Shown: positions 8,834 to 17,826 of the stretch, piece by piece
How the letters are laid out: the number at the start of each line of letters is the position of its first letter
Numbering within the stretch: the stretch's first letter is position 1
NCBI RefSeq assembly: GCF_017565425.1
Contig: NZ_JAGEMK010000001.1
Coordinates: 310,001-374,000, forward strand
Direction of reading: 5' to 3'
DNA length: 64,000 nt
DNA from: Actinotalea soli
Lineage (GTDB): Bacteria > Actinomycetota > Actinomycetes > Actinomycetales > Cellulomonadaceae
Program-made: the position numbers and the translations under genes
The notes under the pieces: model-generated
What the model was told of the DNA's origin: nothing
The model's database searches: none
What the model saw: the letters and a program-made list of their open reading frames with translations, nothing else

Positions 8834-9559
8834 GTGGGGTCGAGCAAGCGCGAGCGTGAGTACGCGCGCAAGCGCCATGAGCGTTGGCTCGAGCACCAGG
8901 CTGCCGCCAGGGGCCGCCGTCGGCGCCTGCTCGTGATCGCGGCCTCCGTGGTCGGGGTGCTGGTGCTGGGAGGGGCCGTCGCCCTCGCCCTGCAGACCAC
9001 GGGTGGCTCGGCGGAGGGAGACGGCGCGACGCCGAGCACGGCCCCCGACCCTGCCCTCGCCGAGGACCGTGCGTGGGAGGTCGACCTGACCACCTCCGCG
9101 GGAGACCTCACGCTCGAGCTCGACGGCGCAGCGGCACCCCAGGCCGTCGCCTCCTTCGTGACCCTCGCCCAGGCGGGCTACTTCGACGACACCACCTGCC
9201 ACCGCCTGACCGTCGAGGGGATCTTCGTGCTGCAGTGCGGGGACCCGACCGCGACGGGGACGGGCGGGCCCGACTACACCTTCGGGCCCGTGGAGAACGC
9301 CCCGGCCGACGACGTCTACCCGGCCGGCACGGTCGCGATGGCGCGGCTGGGCAACGACGGATCGAGCATGGGTAGCCAGTTCTTCCTGGTCTACGCCGAC
9401 TCGACGATCCTCTCGGACAGCGCCGGCGGCTACACCGTCTTCGGCGAGGTCACCGAGGGGATGGACGTGCTGCGCAGCGTTGCCGAGGCCGGCATCGCCG
9501 AGGGCAGCCAGCAGACCCCGGCCACCGAGGTCACCATCGAAGGAGTTGAGACGCAGTGA
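8834..9559 (+). CDS. Membrane-anchored peptidyl-prolyl cis-trans isomerase (cyclophilin)
   Basis: 241 aa. GTG at 8834 chosen because GGGAG sits 7 nt upstream and the protein then starts with the conserved cytoplasmic segment SSKREREYARKRHERW. A single membrane helix follows (about residues 32-54, LLVIAASVVGVLVLGGAVAL), then a cyclophilin domain outside the membrane: FVTLAQAGYFDDTTCHRL, GTVAMARLGNDGSSMGSQFF and YTVFGEVTEGMDVL. Some catalytic arginine/phenylalanine positions are altered, as is usual in the Rv2582-type actinobacterial group. It likely helps fold exported proteins. The downstream DUF349 gene overlaps its stop by 4 nt (GTGA), so the two are translationally coupled. Confidence 0.9.
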   Translation: MGSSKREREYARKRHERWLEHQAAARGRRRRLLVIAASVVGVLVLGGAVALALQTTGGSAEGDGATPSTAPDPALAEDRAWEVDLTTSAGDLTLELDGAAAPQAVASFVTLAQAGYFDDTTCHRLTVEGIFVLQCGDPTATGTGGPDYTFGPVENAPADDVYPAGTVAMARLGNDGSSMGSQFFLVYADSTILSDSAGGYTVFGEVTEGMDVLRSVAEAGIAEGSQQTPATEVTIEGVETQ

Positions 9560-11145
9560 GCGACCACGAGCAGACCCCCCAGGACGAGACCGCCGACGCA
9601 CCGGCCGTCGCCGCGACGCCCGAGGCGGACGTGCCCGAGGCCGCCACACCCGCGGACCCGGCCGCCACACCCGCCACACCCGCGGACCCGGCCGCCACGC
9701 CCGCGGACGCGGACGCTGCGCCGACCCCGACCCCGACCCCGACCCCGGCCCCGGCCCCGAGCCCACGCCCGGTCCCCCGGCCCGTGCCGCGACCGTCGGC
9801 CATCCGTCCGGCAGACCCCGCGACCCAGGCGACAGCGGCGGCGCCGACGCCTGCCGTGCCTGCGCCCCCCGCCCTGACCGAGGCGGAGAGCGCCGAGGCC
9901 GCCCGCTGGGGTCGGGTCGAGGACGACGGCACGGTCTGGGTCCGTGAGCCCTCCGGTGAGCGGTCGGTGGGCCAGTACCCGGGGGCCGACCAGGCCGACG
10001 CCCTCGCGTTCTACGTCCGCCGCTACGCCGACCTGCACGCCAAGGTGCTCCTGTTCGAGACCCGGCTCGCCGCGACCGACATCGCCGTCAAGGAGATCGA
10101 CTCGACGCTGGCACACCTCGCCGAGGAGCTCCGGGAACCGGCCGCGGTCGGGGACCTCGAGGCGTTGCGCACGCGGCTCGAGAGCCTGCGAGGCGTCGCC
10201 ACCGAGCGCCGCGCGGCGGCCGAGGCGGAGAGGGCCGCAGCCAAGCAGGCAGCCCTCGAGTCACGCACCGAGATCGTCGAGGCCGCCGAGAAGCTCGCCG
10301 CGACCGACCCGGACCGGATGCAGTGGCGCCCCGCCGGCGACCAGCTCCGCACCCTGCTCGACCAGTGGAAGGACGCCCAGCGTCACGGGCCGCGCCTGGA
10401 CCGCGGTGCCGAGGACGCGCTGTGGAAGCGCTTCAGCCACGCACGGTCGACCTTCGACCGGGAGCGCCGCCGGTTCTTCGCCGACCTGGAGAAGCGCAAC
10501 GCCACCGCCAAGGAGGAGAAGGCGCGCCTCGTGGCGGAGGCCGAGCGACTGGCCTCCAGCACGGACTGGGGCGCCACCTCGGGGGCGTACCGCGACCTGA
10601 TGGCCCAGTGGAAGGCCGCGGGCCGGGCGAGCCGCAAGGACGACGACGCCCTGTGGGCACGCTTCCGCGCCGCGCAGGACACCTTCTTCCACGCGCGGGA
10701 CGCCTCGCAGCGCGAGACGGACGCCGAGTTCGCCGCGAACCTCGAGGTCAAGCTCGGGCTCCTCACCGAGGCCGAGAAGCTCGTGCCCGTCACAGACCTC
10801 GGGGCCGCCAAGGCCGCGCTCCGCGACCTGCAGGACCGGTGGGAGGCCGCAGGGAAGGTGCCCCGCGGGGAGATCCAGCGGGTCGAGGGACGCCTCCGGG
10901 CGGTCGAGCAGGCGATCCGTGACGCCGACCAGGCGAAGTGGACCCGGACCAACCCCGAGACCCGGGCCCGGGCCGAGGGCGCTGCCGCTCAGCTCCAGGC
11001 CGCGATCGCCGGGCTCGAGGCCGATCTTGTCGCCGCCCAGGAGGCCGGGGACGCTCGCCGGATCTCCGAGGCCCAGGCCGCCCTGGACGCCCGCCGGTCG
11101 TGGCTCGAGCAGGTCGAGCGAGCCGCCCAGGACGCCCGCGGGTGA
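9556..11145 (+). CDS. DUF349 coiled-coil protein with low-complexity N-terminus
   Basis: 529 aa. Residues 1-115 are disordered: A/D/P-rich, then TP and RPVP repeats, encoded by tandem DNA repeats. Residues from about 125 to the end are charged and helical, with repeated W-x(n)-W units (WRPAGDQLRTLLDQWKDA, ALWKRFSHARSTFDRER, YRDLMAQWKAAGRASRKDDD, ALWARFRAAQDTFFHAR, LQDRWEAAGKVPRGE) that mark successive DUF349 repeats. The family is widespread in actinobacteria and has no established biochemical role. GTG start in a 4-nt overlap with the isomerase gene suggests a functional link. Ends against the convergent rel gene with no gap. Confidence 0.85.
   Translation: MSDHEQTPQDETADAPAVAATPEADVPEAATPADPAATPATPADPAATPADADAAPTPTPTPTPAPAPSPRPVPRPVPRPSAIRPADPATQATAAAPTPAVPAPPALTEAESAEAARWGRVEDDGTVWVREPSGERSVGQYPGADQADALAFYVRRYADLHAKVLLFETRLAATDIAVKEIDSTLAHLAEELREPAAVGDLEALRTRLESLRGVATERRAAAEAERAAAKQAALESRTEIVEAAEKLAATDPDRMQWRPAGDQLRTLLDQWKDAQRHGPRLDRGAEDALWKRFSHARSTFDRERRRFFADLEKRNATAKEEKARLVAEAERLASSTDWGATSGAYRDLMAQWKAAGRASRKDDDALWARFRAAQDTFFHARDASQRETDAEFAANLEVKLGLLTEAEKLVPVTDLGAAKAALRDLQDRWEAAGKVPRGEIQRVEGRLRAVEQAIRDADQAKWTRTNPETRARAEGAAAQLQAAIAGLEADLVAAQEAGDARRISEAQAALDARRSWLEQVERAAQDARG
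9641..9756 (+). repeat. Tandem repeats in the DUF349 gene
   Basis: The segment CCGCCACACCCGCGGACCCG and its variants recur between 9641 and 9711, followed by a hexanucleotide run, four CCGACC and two CCGGCC units (9721-9756). Both stay in frame (ADPAATP and TPTPTP peptides). Slippage would change the length of the disordered region without a frameshift. Confidence 0.7.
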
Positions 11146-13464
11146 TCAGGCGGGCTCGTGGGCCTCGGCCCGCGAGCCCGTGATCCGGTAGACGTCGAAG
11201 ACGCCGTCCACCTTGCGGACCGCCGCGAGGACCGAGGTCAGGTGGTTGGGCTCGGCCATCTCGAAGACGAACTTCGAGATGGCCACCCGGTCCCTGGAGG
11301 TCGCGACCGAGGCCGACAGGATGTTGACGTGGTGGTCCGAGAGGACCCTCGTGACGTCCGACAGGAGCCTGCTGCGGTCGAGGGCCTCGACCTGGATCTG
11401 GACCAGGAAGAGCGTGTTCGCGCTCGTGGCCCACTCGACGTCCACCAGGCGCTCTGGCTGCGCCCGCAGCCCGTCGGCGTTGCCGCAGTCCGTCCGGTGC
11501 ACGCTCACCCCGGCGCCACGGGTCACGAAGCCCATGATCTCGTCCCCCGGCACGGGGGTGCAGCACTTGGCCAGCTTGGCCCAGACGTCCGACACGCCCT
11601 TGACCACGACCCCGGCGTCCCCGCCCCGCGGCCGGCGCGTCTGCTGACCGGGGCGTGCGGTCTCGGCGACGTCCTCCTCGGTCCCCGACTCGCCGCCCAT
11701 GGACTGCACGAGCCTCTGCACCACCGTCGAGGCCGTGGCCTGGCCCTCGCCGATCGCCGCGTAGAGCGACGAGACGTCCGCGTAGCGCATCTCGTTCGCG
11801 AGGGTGACCAGCGACTCGTGGGACAGCAGGCGCTGGATCGGCAGGTTCTGCTTGCGCATCGCCTTGGCGATGGCGTCCTTGCCGTGCTCGATCGCCTCCT
11901 CGCGACGCTCCTTGGAGAACCACTGACGGATCTTGTTGCGCGCCCGGGGGCTCTTGACGAAGGTCATCCAGTCCCGGCTGGGGCCGGCGGTCTCCGACTT
12001 CGAGGTCAGGACGTCGACCACGTCGCCGTTCTCGAGGGTCGAGTCGAGCGGCACGAGCCGCCCGTTGACCCTGGCGCCCATCGTGCGGTGGCCCACCTCG
12101 GTGTGCACCGCGTAGGCGAAGTCCACCGGGGTCGAGCCCGCCGGCAGGGCCATCACGTCGCCCTTGGGGGTGAAGACGAAGACCTCCGCCCCACGGATCT
12201 CGAAACGCAGGGACTCGAGGAACTCGTTGGGGTCAGCCGTCTCGCGCTGCCAGTCGACGAGCTGGCGCAGCCAGGCCATGTCCCCTGCGGCGTCGACCGG
12301 GCCGCCCGCCTGCTGCTTGGCGACCTCCTTGTACTTCCAGTGGGCAGCGACCCCGTACTCGGCCCGCCGGTGCATCTCATGGGTACGGATCTGGATCTCG
12401 ACGGGCTTGCCGCCGGGCCCGATCACGGTGGTGTGCAAGGACTGGTACATGTTGAACTTCGGCATCGCGATGTAGTCCTTGAACCGGCCGGGCACCGGGT
12501 TCCATCGCGCGTGCAGGGCGCCGAGGGCCGCGTAGCAGTCCCGTACCGAGTCGACCAGGACGCGGACACCCACCAGGTCGTAGATGTCACCGAAGTCGCG
12601 TCCCCGGACGATCATCTTCTGGTAGATCGAGTAGTAGTGCTTGGGCCGGCCGGTCACCGTGCAGCGGATCTTCGCGCTGCGCAGGTCGGCGTTGACCTGC
12701 TCACGCACCACCGAGAGGTACTCGTCCCGGGCCGGGGCGCGCTCGGCCACGAGGTGCACGATCTCCTCGTAGACCTTGGGGTACAGGGCCGCGAAGGACA
12801 GGTCCTCGAGCTCCCACTTGATGGTGTTCATGCCGAGACGGTGCGCGAGGGGGGCGTAGATCTCGAGGGTCTCGCGGGCCTTGCGCTGGGCCGAGGCGGC
12901 CGGCACGAAGCGCCAGGTGCGCGCGTTGTGCAGCCGGTCGGCGAGCTTGATCACCAGCACGCGGATGTCCCGTGACATCGCGACGACCATCTTGCGCACG
13001 GTCTCGGCCTGGGCGGCGTCCCCGTAGACCACCTTGTCGAGCTTGGTCACACCGTCGACCAGCATCGCGACCTCGGGACCGTAGTCCGCGGTGAGGTCGT
13101 GCAGGGAGTAGGACGTGTCCTCGACGGTGTCGTGCAGCAGCGCTGCGGCGAGGGTCGGCGGGGTCATCCCGAGGTCGGCGAGGATCGTCGCCACCGCGAC
13201 GGGGTGCGTGATGTACGGGTCCCCGCTCTTGCGCACCTGGCCCCGGTGCGCCTTCTCAGCCGTCTCGTAGGCACGCTCGAGGACCGACAGGTCGGCCTTC
13301 GGGTGGTTGGCGCGCACCGCGAGCATGAGCGGTTCGAGGGCAGGGGAGCCTGCCGGGCTCCGTGCCCCGAAGCGTGCGAGGCGCGAACGCACCCTGCTCC
13401 CCGTGACCGCGGGCTCGGCGGGGCTGCCGGGCGCAGGCGGCGGCGTGGTGCCCTTCTCAGCCAT
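11146..13464 (-). CDS. rel: Bifunctional (p)ppGpp synthetase/hydrolase
   Basis: 772 aa. The ATG at 13464 is chosen for its strong AGGAGG SD; an upstream in-frame start adds 22 unlikely residues. HD hydrolase domain with [10 protein letters not shown] (HDxxED) in the first third; synthetase domain with [19 protein letters not shown] and [23 protein letters not shown] domain [20 protein letters not shown]; zinc-finger region [11 protein letters not shown]-terminal ACT domain. Both enzymatic halves look intact, so it should make and degrade the stringent alarmone. It sits downstream of apt, but a TAGACT -10 about 33 bp upstream indicates its own promoter. Confidence 0.96.
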   Translation of the reverse strand: MAEKGTTPPPAPGSPAEPAVTGSRVRSRLARFGARSPAGSPALEPLMLAVRANHPKADLSVLERAYETAEKAHRGQVRKSGDPYITHPVAVATILADLGMTPPTLAAALLHDTVEDTSYSLHDLTADYGPEVAMLVDGVTKLDKVVYGDAAQAETVRKMVVAMSRDIRVLVIKLADRLHNARTWRFVPAASAQRKARETLEIYAPLAHRLGMNTIKWELEDLSFAALYPKVYEEIVHLVAERAPARDEYLSVVREQVNADLRSAKIRCTVTGRPKHYYSIYQKMIVRGRDFGDIYDLVGVRVLVDSVRDCYAALGALHARWNPVPGRFKDYIAMPKFNMYQSLHTTVIGPGGKPVEIQIRTHEMHRRAEYGVAAHWKYKEVAKQQAGGPVDAAGDMAWLRQLVDWQRETADPNEFLESLRFEIRGAEVFVFTPKGDVMALPAGSTPVDFAYAVHTEVGHRTMGARVNGRLVPLDSTLENGDVVDVLTSKSETAGPSRDWMTFVKSPRARNKIRQWFSKERREEAIEHGKDAIAKAMRKQNLPIQRLLSHESLVTLANEMRYADVSSLYAAIGEGQATASTVVQRLVQSMGGESGTEEDVAETARPGQQTRRPRGGDAGVVVKGVSDVWAKLAKCCTPVPGDEIMGFVTRGAGVSVHRTDCGNADGLRAQPERLVDVEWATSANTLFLVQIQVEALDRSRLLSDVTRVLSDHHVNILSASVATSRDRVAISKFVFEMAEPNHLTSVLAAVRKVDGVFDVYRITGSRAEAHEPA

Positions 13465-13496
13465 GGAGTACCTCCTGCCGCGCGACGATGCGTAGA

Positions 13497-13502
13497 AGTC
13501 TA
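13497..13502 (-). promoter_or_regulatory. -10 element TAGACT for rel
   Basis: Minus-strand TAGACT about 33 bp before the ATG, leaving about 26 nt of leader that includes the AGGAGG ribosome-binding site. Confidence 0.45.
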
Positions 13503-13569
13503 GGTCGCTCGACGGGATGCCGCGGACCATGCCGCGACAGGGGTGCGTGTGGCCGGCCGGCGCCGCGGC

Positions 13570-14118
13570 TCAGTAGCTGAGGAGCACGTCGAGCTCCCGG
13601 CCTGCGAGCCGAGCCCTCCCGCCGAGGGCCGTGAGCTCCATGAGGAAGGCGAGCCCCACCACGACGCCGCCGGCCGACTCGAGGAGCTCCACCGTCGCGG
13701 CCGCCGTACCTCCGGTGGCCAGCACGTCGTCGACGACGAGGATGCGCGAGCCGTCGGGGATGGTGTCAGGGTGCACCTCGAGCACGGCGCTGCCGTACTC
13801 GAGGTCGTAGGCGCCGCTCAGTGTCGCCCGAGGCAGCTTGCCCTCCTTGCGTACCGGGACGAAGCCGGCCCCGAGCCCGACGGCGACCGGGGCACCGAGG
13901 ATGAACCCGCGCGCCTCCATGCCGACCACGAGGTCGATCGGGGTGTCGGCCCGCTCGACGAGGTGCTCGACGGTGAGGGCGAATGCCTGGGCGTCAGCCA
14001 GCAACGGCGTGATGTCCTTGAAGGTCACCCCGGGCTGGGGGTAGTCGGGCACGTCGTGCACCAGCGCGGCCAACCGGTCGTGCAGGTCCCCGGGCACCGA
14101 GGACAGCTCGCGGCTCAC
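13570..14118 (-). CDS. apt: Adenine phosphoribosyltransferase
   Basis: 182 aa, standard family length. The PRPP-binding motif VDDVLATGGTAAAT is intact, together with the flexible loop region VRKEGKLPRATLSGAYDLEYG and the N-terminal YPQPGVTFKDITPLL. Converts adenine and PRPP to AMP in purine salvage. Its start overlaps the secF stop by 4 nt, placing it in the yajC-secD-secF-apt transcript, as in other actinobacteria. Confidence 0.95.
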   Translation of the reverse strand: MSRELSSVPGDLHDRLAALVHDVPDYPQPGVTFKDITPLLADAQAFALTVEHLVERADTPIDLVVGMEARGFILGAPVAVGLGAGFVPVRKEGKLPRATLSGAYDLEYGSAVLEVHPDTIPDGSRILVVDDVLATGGTAAATVELLESAGGVVVGLAFLMELTALGGRARLAGRELDVLLSY

Positions 14119-15230
14119 GACGTGCGTCCCGGTGGGCGTCCCTGCTTGCGACGGCGAGGCTGGGCGCGCGCGCCCAGGTGCTGCCCCGGGACCAGGGCCC
14201 CGACGCGCACGGGGGGCGCGCCCGCGGCGACGTCACCCTCGGTGACCCCGGCAGCGGCCCTGCGCTCGGCGAGCCGCGCGCGGGTGTGCTCGGCGACCCG
14301 CGGCTCCTTCTCGCGCAGCCACACGAGCAACGGGGTGGCGAGGAAGATCGAGGAGAAGGTCCCCGCGATGATGCCGACGAACAGGGCCAGGGCGATGTCC
14401 CTGAGCGTGCCCGCCCCGAGCAGGAAGGCGCCGATGAAGAGGATCGCCCCCACCGGGAGCACCGCGACGATCGAGGTGTTGATCGACCGCACGAGGGTCT
14501 GGTTGATGGCCAGGTTGGCCATCTCCGCGTAGGTGTACCGGCGTTGGTCGAGGGTGTGCTCGACGTTCTCCCGGACCTTGTCGAAGACCACGACGGTGTC
14601 GTAGAGCGAGTACCCGAGGATCGTGAGGAACCCGATGACCGTGGCCGGGGTCACCTCCCACCCGACGGCGGCGTAGAGACCGACGGTGATCACGAGGTCG
14701 TGCAGCAGCGCGACCACCGCGGCGGCGGCCATCCGCCAGTCGCGGAAGTACACGGTCATGACCACCGAGACCAGGGCGAGGAAGATCACCAGGCCGCGGA
14801 GGGCCTTCTCGGTGACGTCCTGGCCCCAGATCGGGCCGATGAACGTCGAGGTCACCTGGTTGCTCTCGAGCTCGTAGGCCGAGGCGAGGGCGGCCGAGAG
14901 CTGCTGGGTCTCGACGTCGGTGAGCTGCGAGGTCTGCACGCGGACCATGTCGTCGCCGACGGTCGACACCCGCGGGGTCTCGGCGTCACCGATCGAGGCG
15001 ACCGCGTCGATCGCCGGCTGCTCCTCGCTGTCGGCGACCCCCGAGAGCATGAACTCCGAACCTCCGCGGAACTCGATGCCCGGGTTGAGTCCACGGACCC
15101 CCAGGAGCACCGCGGAGATGAGCAGCACAGCACCGGCGAGCATGAACCAGCGCCGCTTGGTGCCGACGATCTCGTACGACCGTCGACCCGTGTAGAGGTC
15201 GTTGCCCCACTGGGACATGCGGGTGGCCAT
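14115..15230 (-). CDS. secF: Protein translocase subunit SecF
   Basis: 371 aa. N-terminal helix (WFMLAGAVLLISAVLLGVRG), periplasmic domain with GIEFRGGSEF, then five helices including ILGYSLYDTVVVFDKVREN and the SINTSIVAVLPVGAILFIG segment typical of SecF. Works with SecD and YajC at the membrane to complete preprotein export using proton-motive force. The ATG overlaps the secD stop by one base (TGATG) and its own stop overlaps apt. A basic C-terminal tail (PRRRKQGRPPGRTS) is longer than in enteric SecF. Confidence 0.96.
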   Translation of the reverse strand: MATRMSQWGNDLYTGRRSYEIVGTKRRWFMLAGAVLLISAVLLGVRGLNPGIEFRGGSEFMLSGVADSEEQPAIDAVASIGDAETPRVSTVGDDMVRVQTSQLTDVETQQLSAALASAYELESNQVTSTFIGPIWGQDVTEKALRGLVIFLALVSVVMTVYFRDWRMAAAAVVALLHDLVITVGLYAAVGWEVTPATVIGFLTILGYSLYDTVVVFDKVRENVEHTLDQRRYTYAEMANLAINQTLVRSINTSIVAVLPVGAILFIGAFLLGAGTLRDIALALFVGIIAGTFSSIFLATPLLVWLREKEPRVAEHTRARLAERRAAAGVTEGDVAAGAPPVRVGALVPGQHLGARAQPRRRKQGRPPGRTS

Positions 15231-17167
15231 CAGGCGTCCTTCCCGTCGTCGCGCCGGTCGGCATCGCCCTCGGGCTCGACCGACGGCTGTGCTGCGCGGC
15301 GTTCCGCCGCGCGGCGCTCCGCGATCGTCATCCGCGGACCACCGGAGCTCACGGGCACCGTGACCGGGGTCTGCTCCGACCGCTCCCCCTCGCGGAGGCC
15401 GGGGGCGGCAGCAGGTGACGTCCCTCGACCACCACGCTGCGACGGGTCGGTGACACGGCCGCGGCCCGCGTAGCGGACGCCGCTCCGCAAGGCGCTCGCG
15501 TCGAGGCCCGAGAGACGGTGCCCCTCGGCGAAGAACCGGGTCCGTGCGATCAGCTTCATCACCGGGTGGGTGAACATGAAGACCACGAGGAGGTCGATCA
15601 CGGTCGTGAGGCCGAGGGTGAAGGCGAACCCACGAACACCGCCGACAGCCAGGAAGTACAGGACCACGGCAGCCAGGAGGCTCACCGCGTCCGAGATGAG
15701 GATGGTCCGCCGCGCTCGTCTCCAGGCCTCGTCGACGGCCGCACGCAGGCTGCGCCCGTCGCGGAGCTCGTCCCTGATGCGCTCGAAGTAGACGATGAAG
15801 GAGTCAGCCGTGATGCCGATGGCGACGATGAGCCCGGCGACGCCGGGAAGGCTCAAACGGTAGCCCTGGGCCCAGGAGAGGAAGGTGATGAGCCCGTAGG
15901 CGAACAGCCCCGCGATGACGAGCGAGCTGATCGTCACGAGGCCGAGGGCGCGGTACTGGACGAGCGAGTAGACGCCGACGAGGATCAGACCGATCAACCC
16001 CGCGAGCAGACCTCGCTGGAGCTGCTCGGCCCCGAGCGTCGCGGAGATCTGCTGCTCGGACTGCACGACGAAGGTCAGCGGCAGCGCGCCGAAGTTGAGC
16101 TGGCGAGCCAAGGTGCCCGCTGACTCACGGGTGAAGCTGCCGGTGATCTCCGCGTTGCCGTCGATGATGATCGAGTTGACCTGGGGCGCGGAGATCACCA
16201 GGCCGTCGAGGACCATGGCGAACTGGTTGCGTGGGGACTCGAGGCTCAGCAGCCGCGTCGTGACGTCGCGGAACTTCCGGGTTCCCTCGCCGTCGAAGTC
16301 GATCGTCGTGGCCCACTCGGTGGTCTGGATGCCCTGGGCGTTGACCCGCAGGCCCGAGCTCGCGCTCGCGACGTCCTGGCCCTCGACCTCGACCGGCCCG
16401 AGCACGTACTTGGCGGAGCCGTCGGCCCCGCACGCGACGACGGGCTCGTCGGGCTCACCCACCAGCTCGGCCCCACCGGTGAGGTTGGCCGGGTCGGTGC
16501 AGTCCAGGGCGCCGAGCTCCTCGAGCACGGCGTCGGTGACCCATGCGAAGTCGCTCGGATCCGTCGGCTCGACGGCAGACCCTTCGGCATCGCCCTCGGG
16601 CGAGCTCTCGGTGGCCTCGTCCTGCGTGGCCTCGTCCTGCACGGCCTCGTCCTGCACGGCCTCGTCCTGCGAGGCGCCCTCCTCGTCGGTGGCACCGGCG
16701 TCGGCGGACTCGTCGGTGGCTGCTGCCTCCTCGTCGGAGGCACTCTCGGCGTCCTCAGCGACCTCGTCGGGGGTAGGTGCGGTCACGACGATCACCGGGC
16801 GGAAGAGCATCTGAGCGGACTCGCGGACCAGGTCGAGGGTGTCCTGGGTGGGCTCGCCCGGCAGTCCGACAACGATGTTGGTGCCGCCCTGGCTCGAGAT
16901 CTCCGCCTCGGCCACGCCCGAGGCGTCGACGCGCTGGCGGATGATCTCGATCGACTGCTCGATCGTCTCCTCCGTCACCCGCTCGTCGTTCTCCGAGACC
17001 GGGGTCAGGATGATCTGTGTCCCGCCCTCGAGGTCGAGGGCGAGGTCTGGGGTCATCGAGGCGTCGGACCAGTGGGTCCCGGCCAGGAGACCGCCGAACA
17101 GCGCGCTGACCATGACGGCGAGGACCACGAGGGTCCGCGCAGGGCGTTCACGGCGGGCAGGTGCCAC
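15230..17167 (-). CDS. secD: Protein translocase subunit SecD, with acidic repeat insert
   Basis: 645 aa. First helix near residues 10-30, periplasmic P1 head domain, then the helical core with VAGLIVAIGITADSFIVYFE and LLVVFMFTHPVMKLIA. Between about residues 130 and 195 a D/E/A/S-rich insert interrupts the P1 domain, containing four tandem copies of a QDEAV/T pentapeptide encoded by 15-bp repeats. GTG start with only a weak SD. The family role is a proton-driven aid to Sec export. The insert would lie outside the membrane and is probably flexible. Confidence 0.95.
   Translation of the reverse strand: MAPARRERPARTLVVLAVMVSALFGGLLAGTHWSDASMTPDLALDLEGGTQIILTPVSENDERVTEETIEQSIEIIRQRVDASGVAEAEISSQGGTNIVVGLPGEPTQDTLDLVRESAQMLFRPVIVVTAPTPDEVAEDAESASDEEAAATDESADAGATDEEGASQDEAVQDEAVQDEATQDEATESSPEGDAEGSAVEPTDPSDFAWVTDAVLEELGALDCTDPANLTGGAELVGEPDEPVVACGADGSAKYVLGPVEVEGQDVASASSGLRVNAQGIQTTEWATTIDFDGEGTRKFRDVTTRLLSLESPRNQFAMVLDGLVISAPQVNSIIIDGNAEITGSFTRESAGTLARQLNFGALPLTFVVQSEQQISATLGAEQLQRGLLAGLIGLILVGVYSLVQYRALGLVTISSLVIAGLFAYGLITFLSWAQGYRLSLPGVAGLIVAIGITADSFIVYFERIRDELRDGRSLRAAVDEAWRRARRTILISDAVSLLAAVVLYFLAVGGVRGFAFTLGLTTVIDLLVVFMFTHPVMKLIARTRFFAEGHRLSGLDASALRSGVRYAGRGRVTDPSQRGGRGTSPAAAPGLREGERSEQTPVTVPVSSGGPRMTIAERRAAERRAAQPSVEPEGDADRRDDGKDA
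16611..16670 (-). repeat. Four 15-bp tandem repeats in secD
   Basis: Two copies of GTGGCCTCGTCCTGC are followed by two of ACGGCCTCGTCCTGC (plus-strand reading). On the coding strand they give QDEA(V/T) four times. Near-identical units suggest recent expansion and possible copy-number variation between strains. Confidence 0.8.
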
Positions 17168-17243
17168 GTCTTCGTCTTCTCTCGTTCCCGCCCGGCACGC
17201 GACCGGACGTCAGCACGCCGGGGCCTGGGGCCCCGGGGGGTGC

Positions 17244-17708
17244 TCAGCGGAGGGGCTTGTCGTCCTCGTCACGGGGCGAGGTGAGGCTCGAGGCGTCGTC
17301 CGGGACCTCGAGCACGGGCTCGTCCCGGTCCGCGGACGTCTCGTCCTCGGACAGGTCCTCGTCGTCGTACTCGTCGTCCTCGTACTCGTCCTCGCCGAGC
17401 TCGTCGTCCTCGTACTCGTCGTCGTCCAGCTCGTCGTCCTCGTCGAGCTCGTCGTCCACGGGGGGCTCGACGAGCTTGGCGATCGCGGGACGCAGCCAGC
17501 GCGTGGTGATGCCCTCGCCGACCTCGAGGGTCACGACGTCGTCCTCGACCGCGACGATCGTGCCGAAGAGGCCGGACCCGGTCATGACCTCCTGCCCCGG
17601 GGCGAGGTTCGCCCGGAAGTCCGCGGCGGCCTTCTGCTGCTTGCGGCTGCGGCTCGTCATGAGCCACATCGCGCCGAGGAAGAGGGCAAGGATGAGCACG
17701 AGTTCCAT
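17244..17708 (-). CDS. yajC: YajC preprotein translocase subunit with long acidic tail
   Basis: 154 aa. One N-terminal helix (LVLILALFLGAMWLM), the conserved SRKQQKAAADFRANLAPGQE segment and the GLFGTIVAVEDDVVTLEV beta-domain place it in the YajC family. Residues from about 86 to the end form an exceptionally acidic tail of D, E and Y (DELDEDDELDDDEYEDDELG and similar), roughly doubling the common core. The tail should be cytoplasmic. A TAGACT -10 about 45 bp upstream would start the yajC-secD-secF-apt transcript; secD begins 76 bp downstream. Confidence 0.9.
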   Translation of the reverse strand: MELVLILALFLGAMWLMTSRSRKQQKAAADFRANLAPGQEVMTGSGLFGTIVAVEDDVVTLEVGEGITTRWLRPAIAKLVEPPVDDELDEDDELDDDEYEDDELGEDEYEDDEYDDEDLSEDETSADRDEPVLEVPDDASSLTSPRDEDDKPLR

Positions 17709-17747
17709 GGGGTCTTCTCACGTCCTGTGTCGGGTGCAACGGCCCGC

Positions 17748-17753
17748 AGTCTA
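17748..17753 (-). promoter_or_regulatory. -10 element TAGACT for yajC-secDF-apt
   Basis: Minus-strand TAGACT gives a leader of about 33 nt before the yajC ATG and falls in the gap after ruvB, so the sec operon can be transcribed apart from ruvAB. Confidence 0.45.
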
Positions 17754-17826
17754 GGTGACGGGCACTCCCCGCCCTAACGACCCCACGCCGCAACAGGTTC
17801 CGTGCGGCTGAGCCCGAGAGCCTTGG

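Noticed and set aside
7628-9766. 712-codon minus-strand frame across the MBL, isomerase and DUF349 genes
   Set aside because: Shadow of three recognised genes on both strands; no start with SD and no protein-like pattern.
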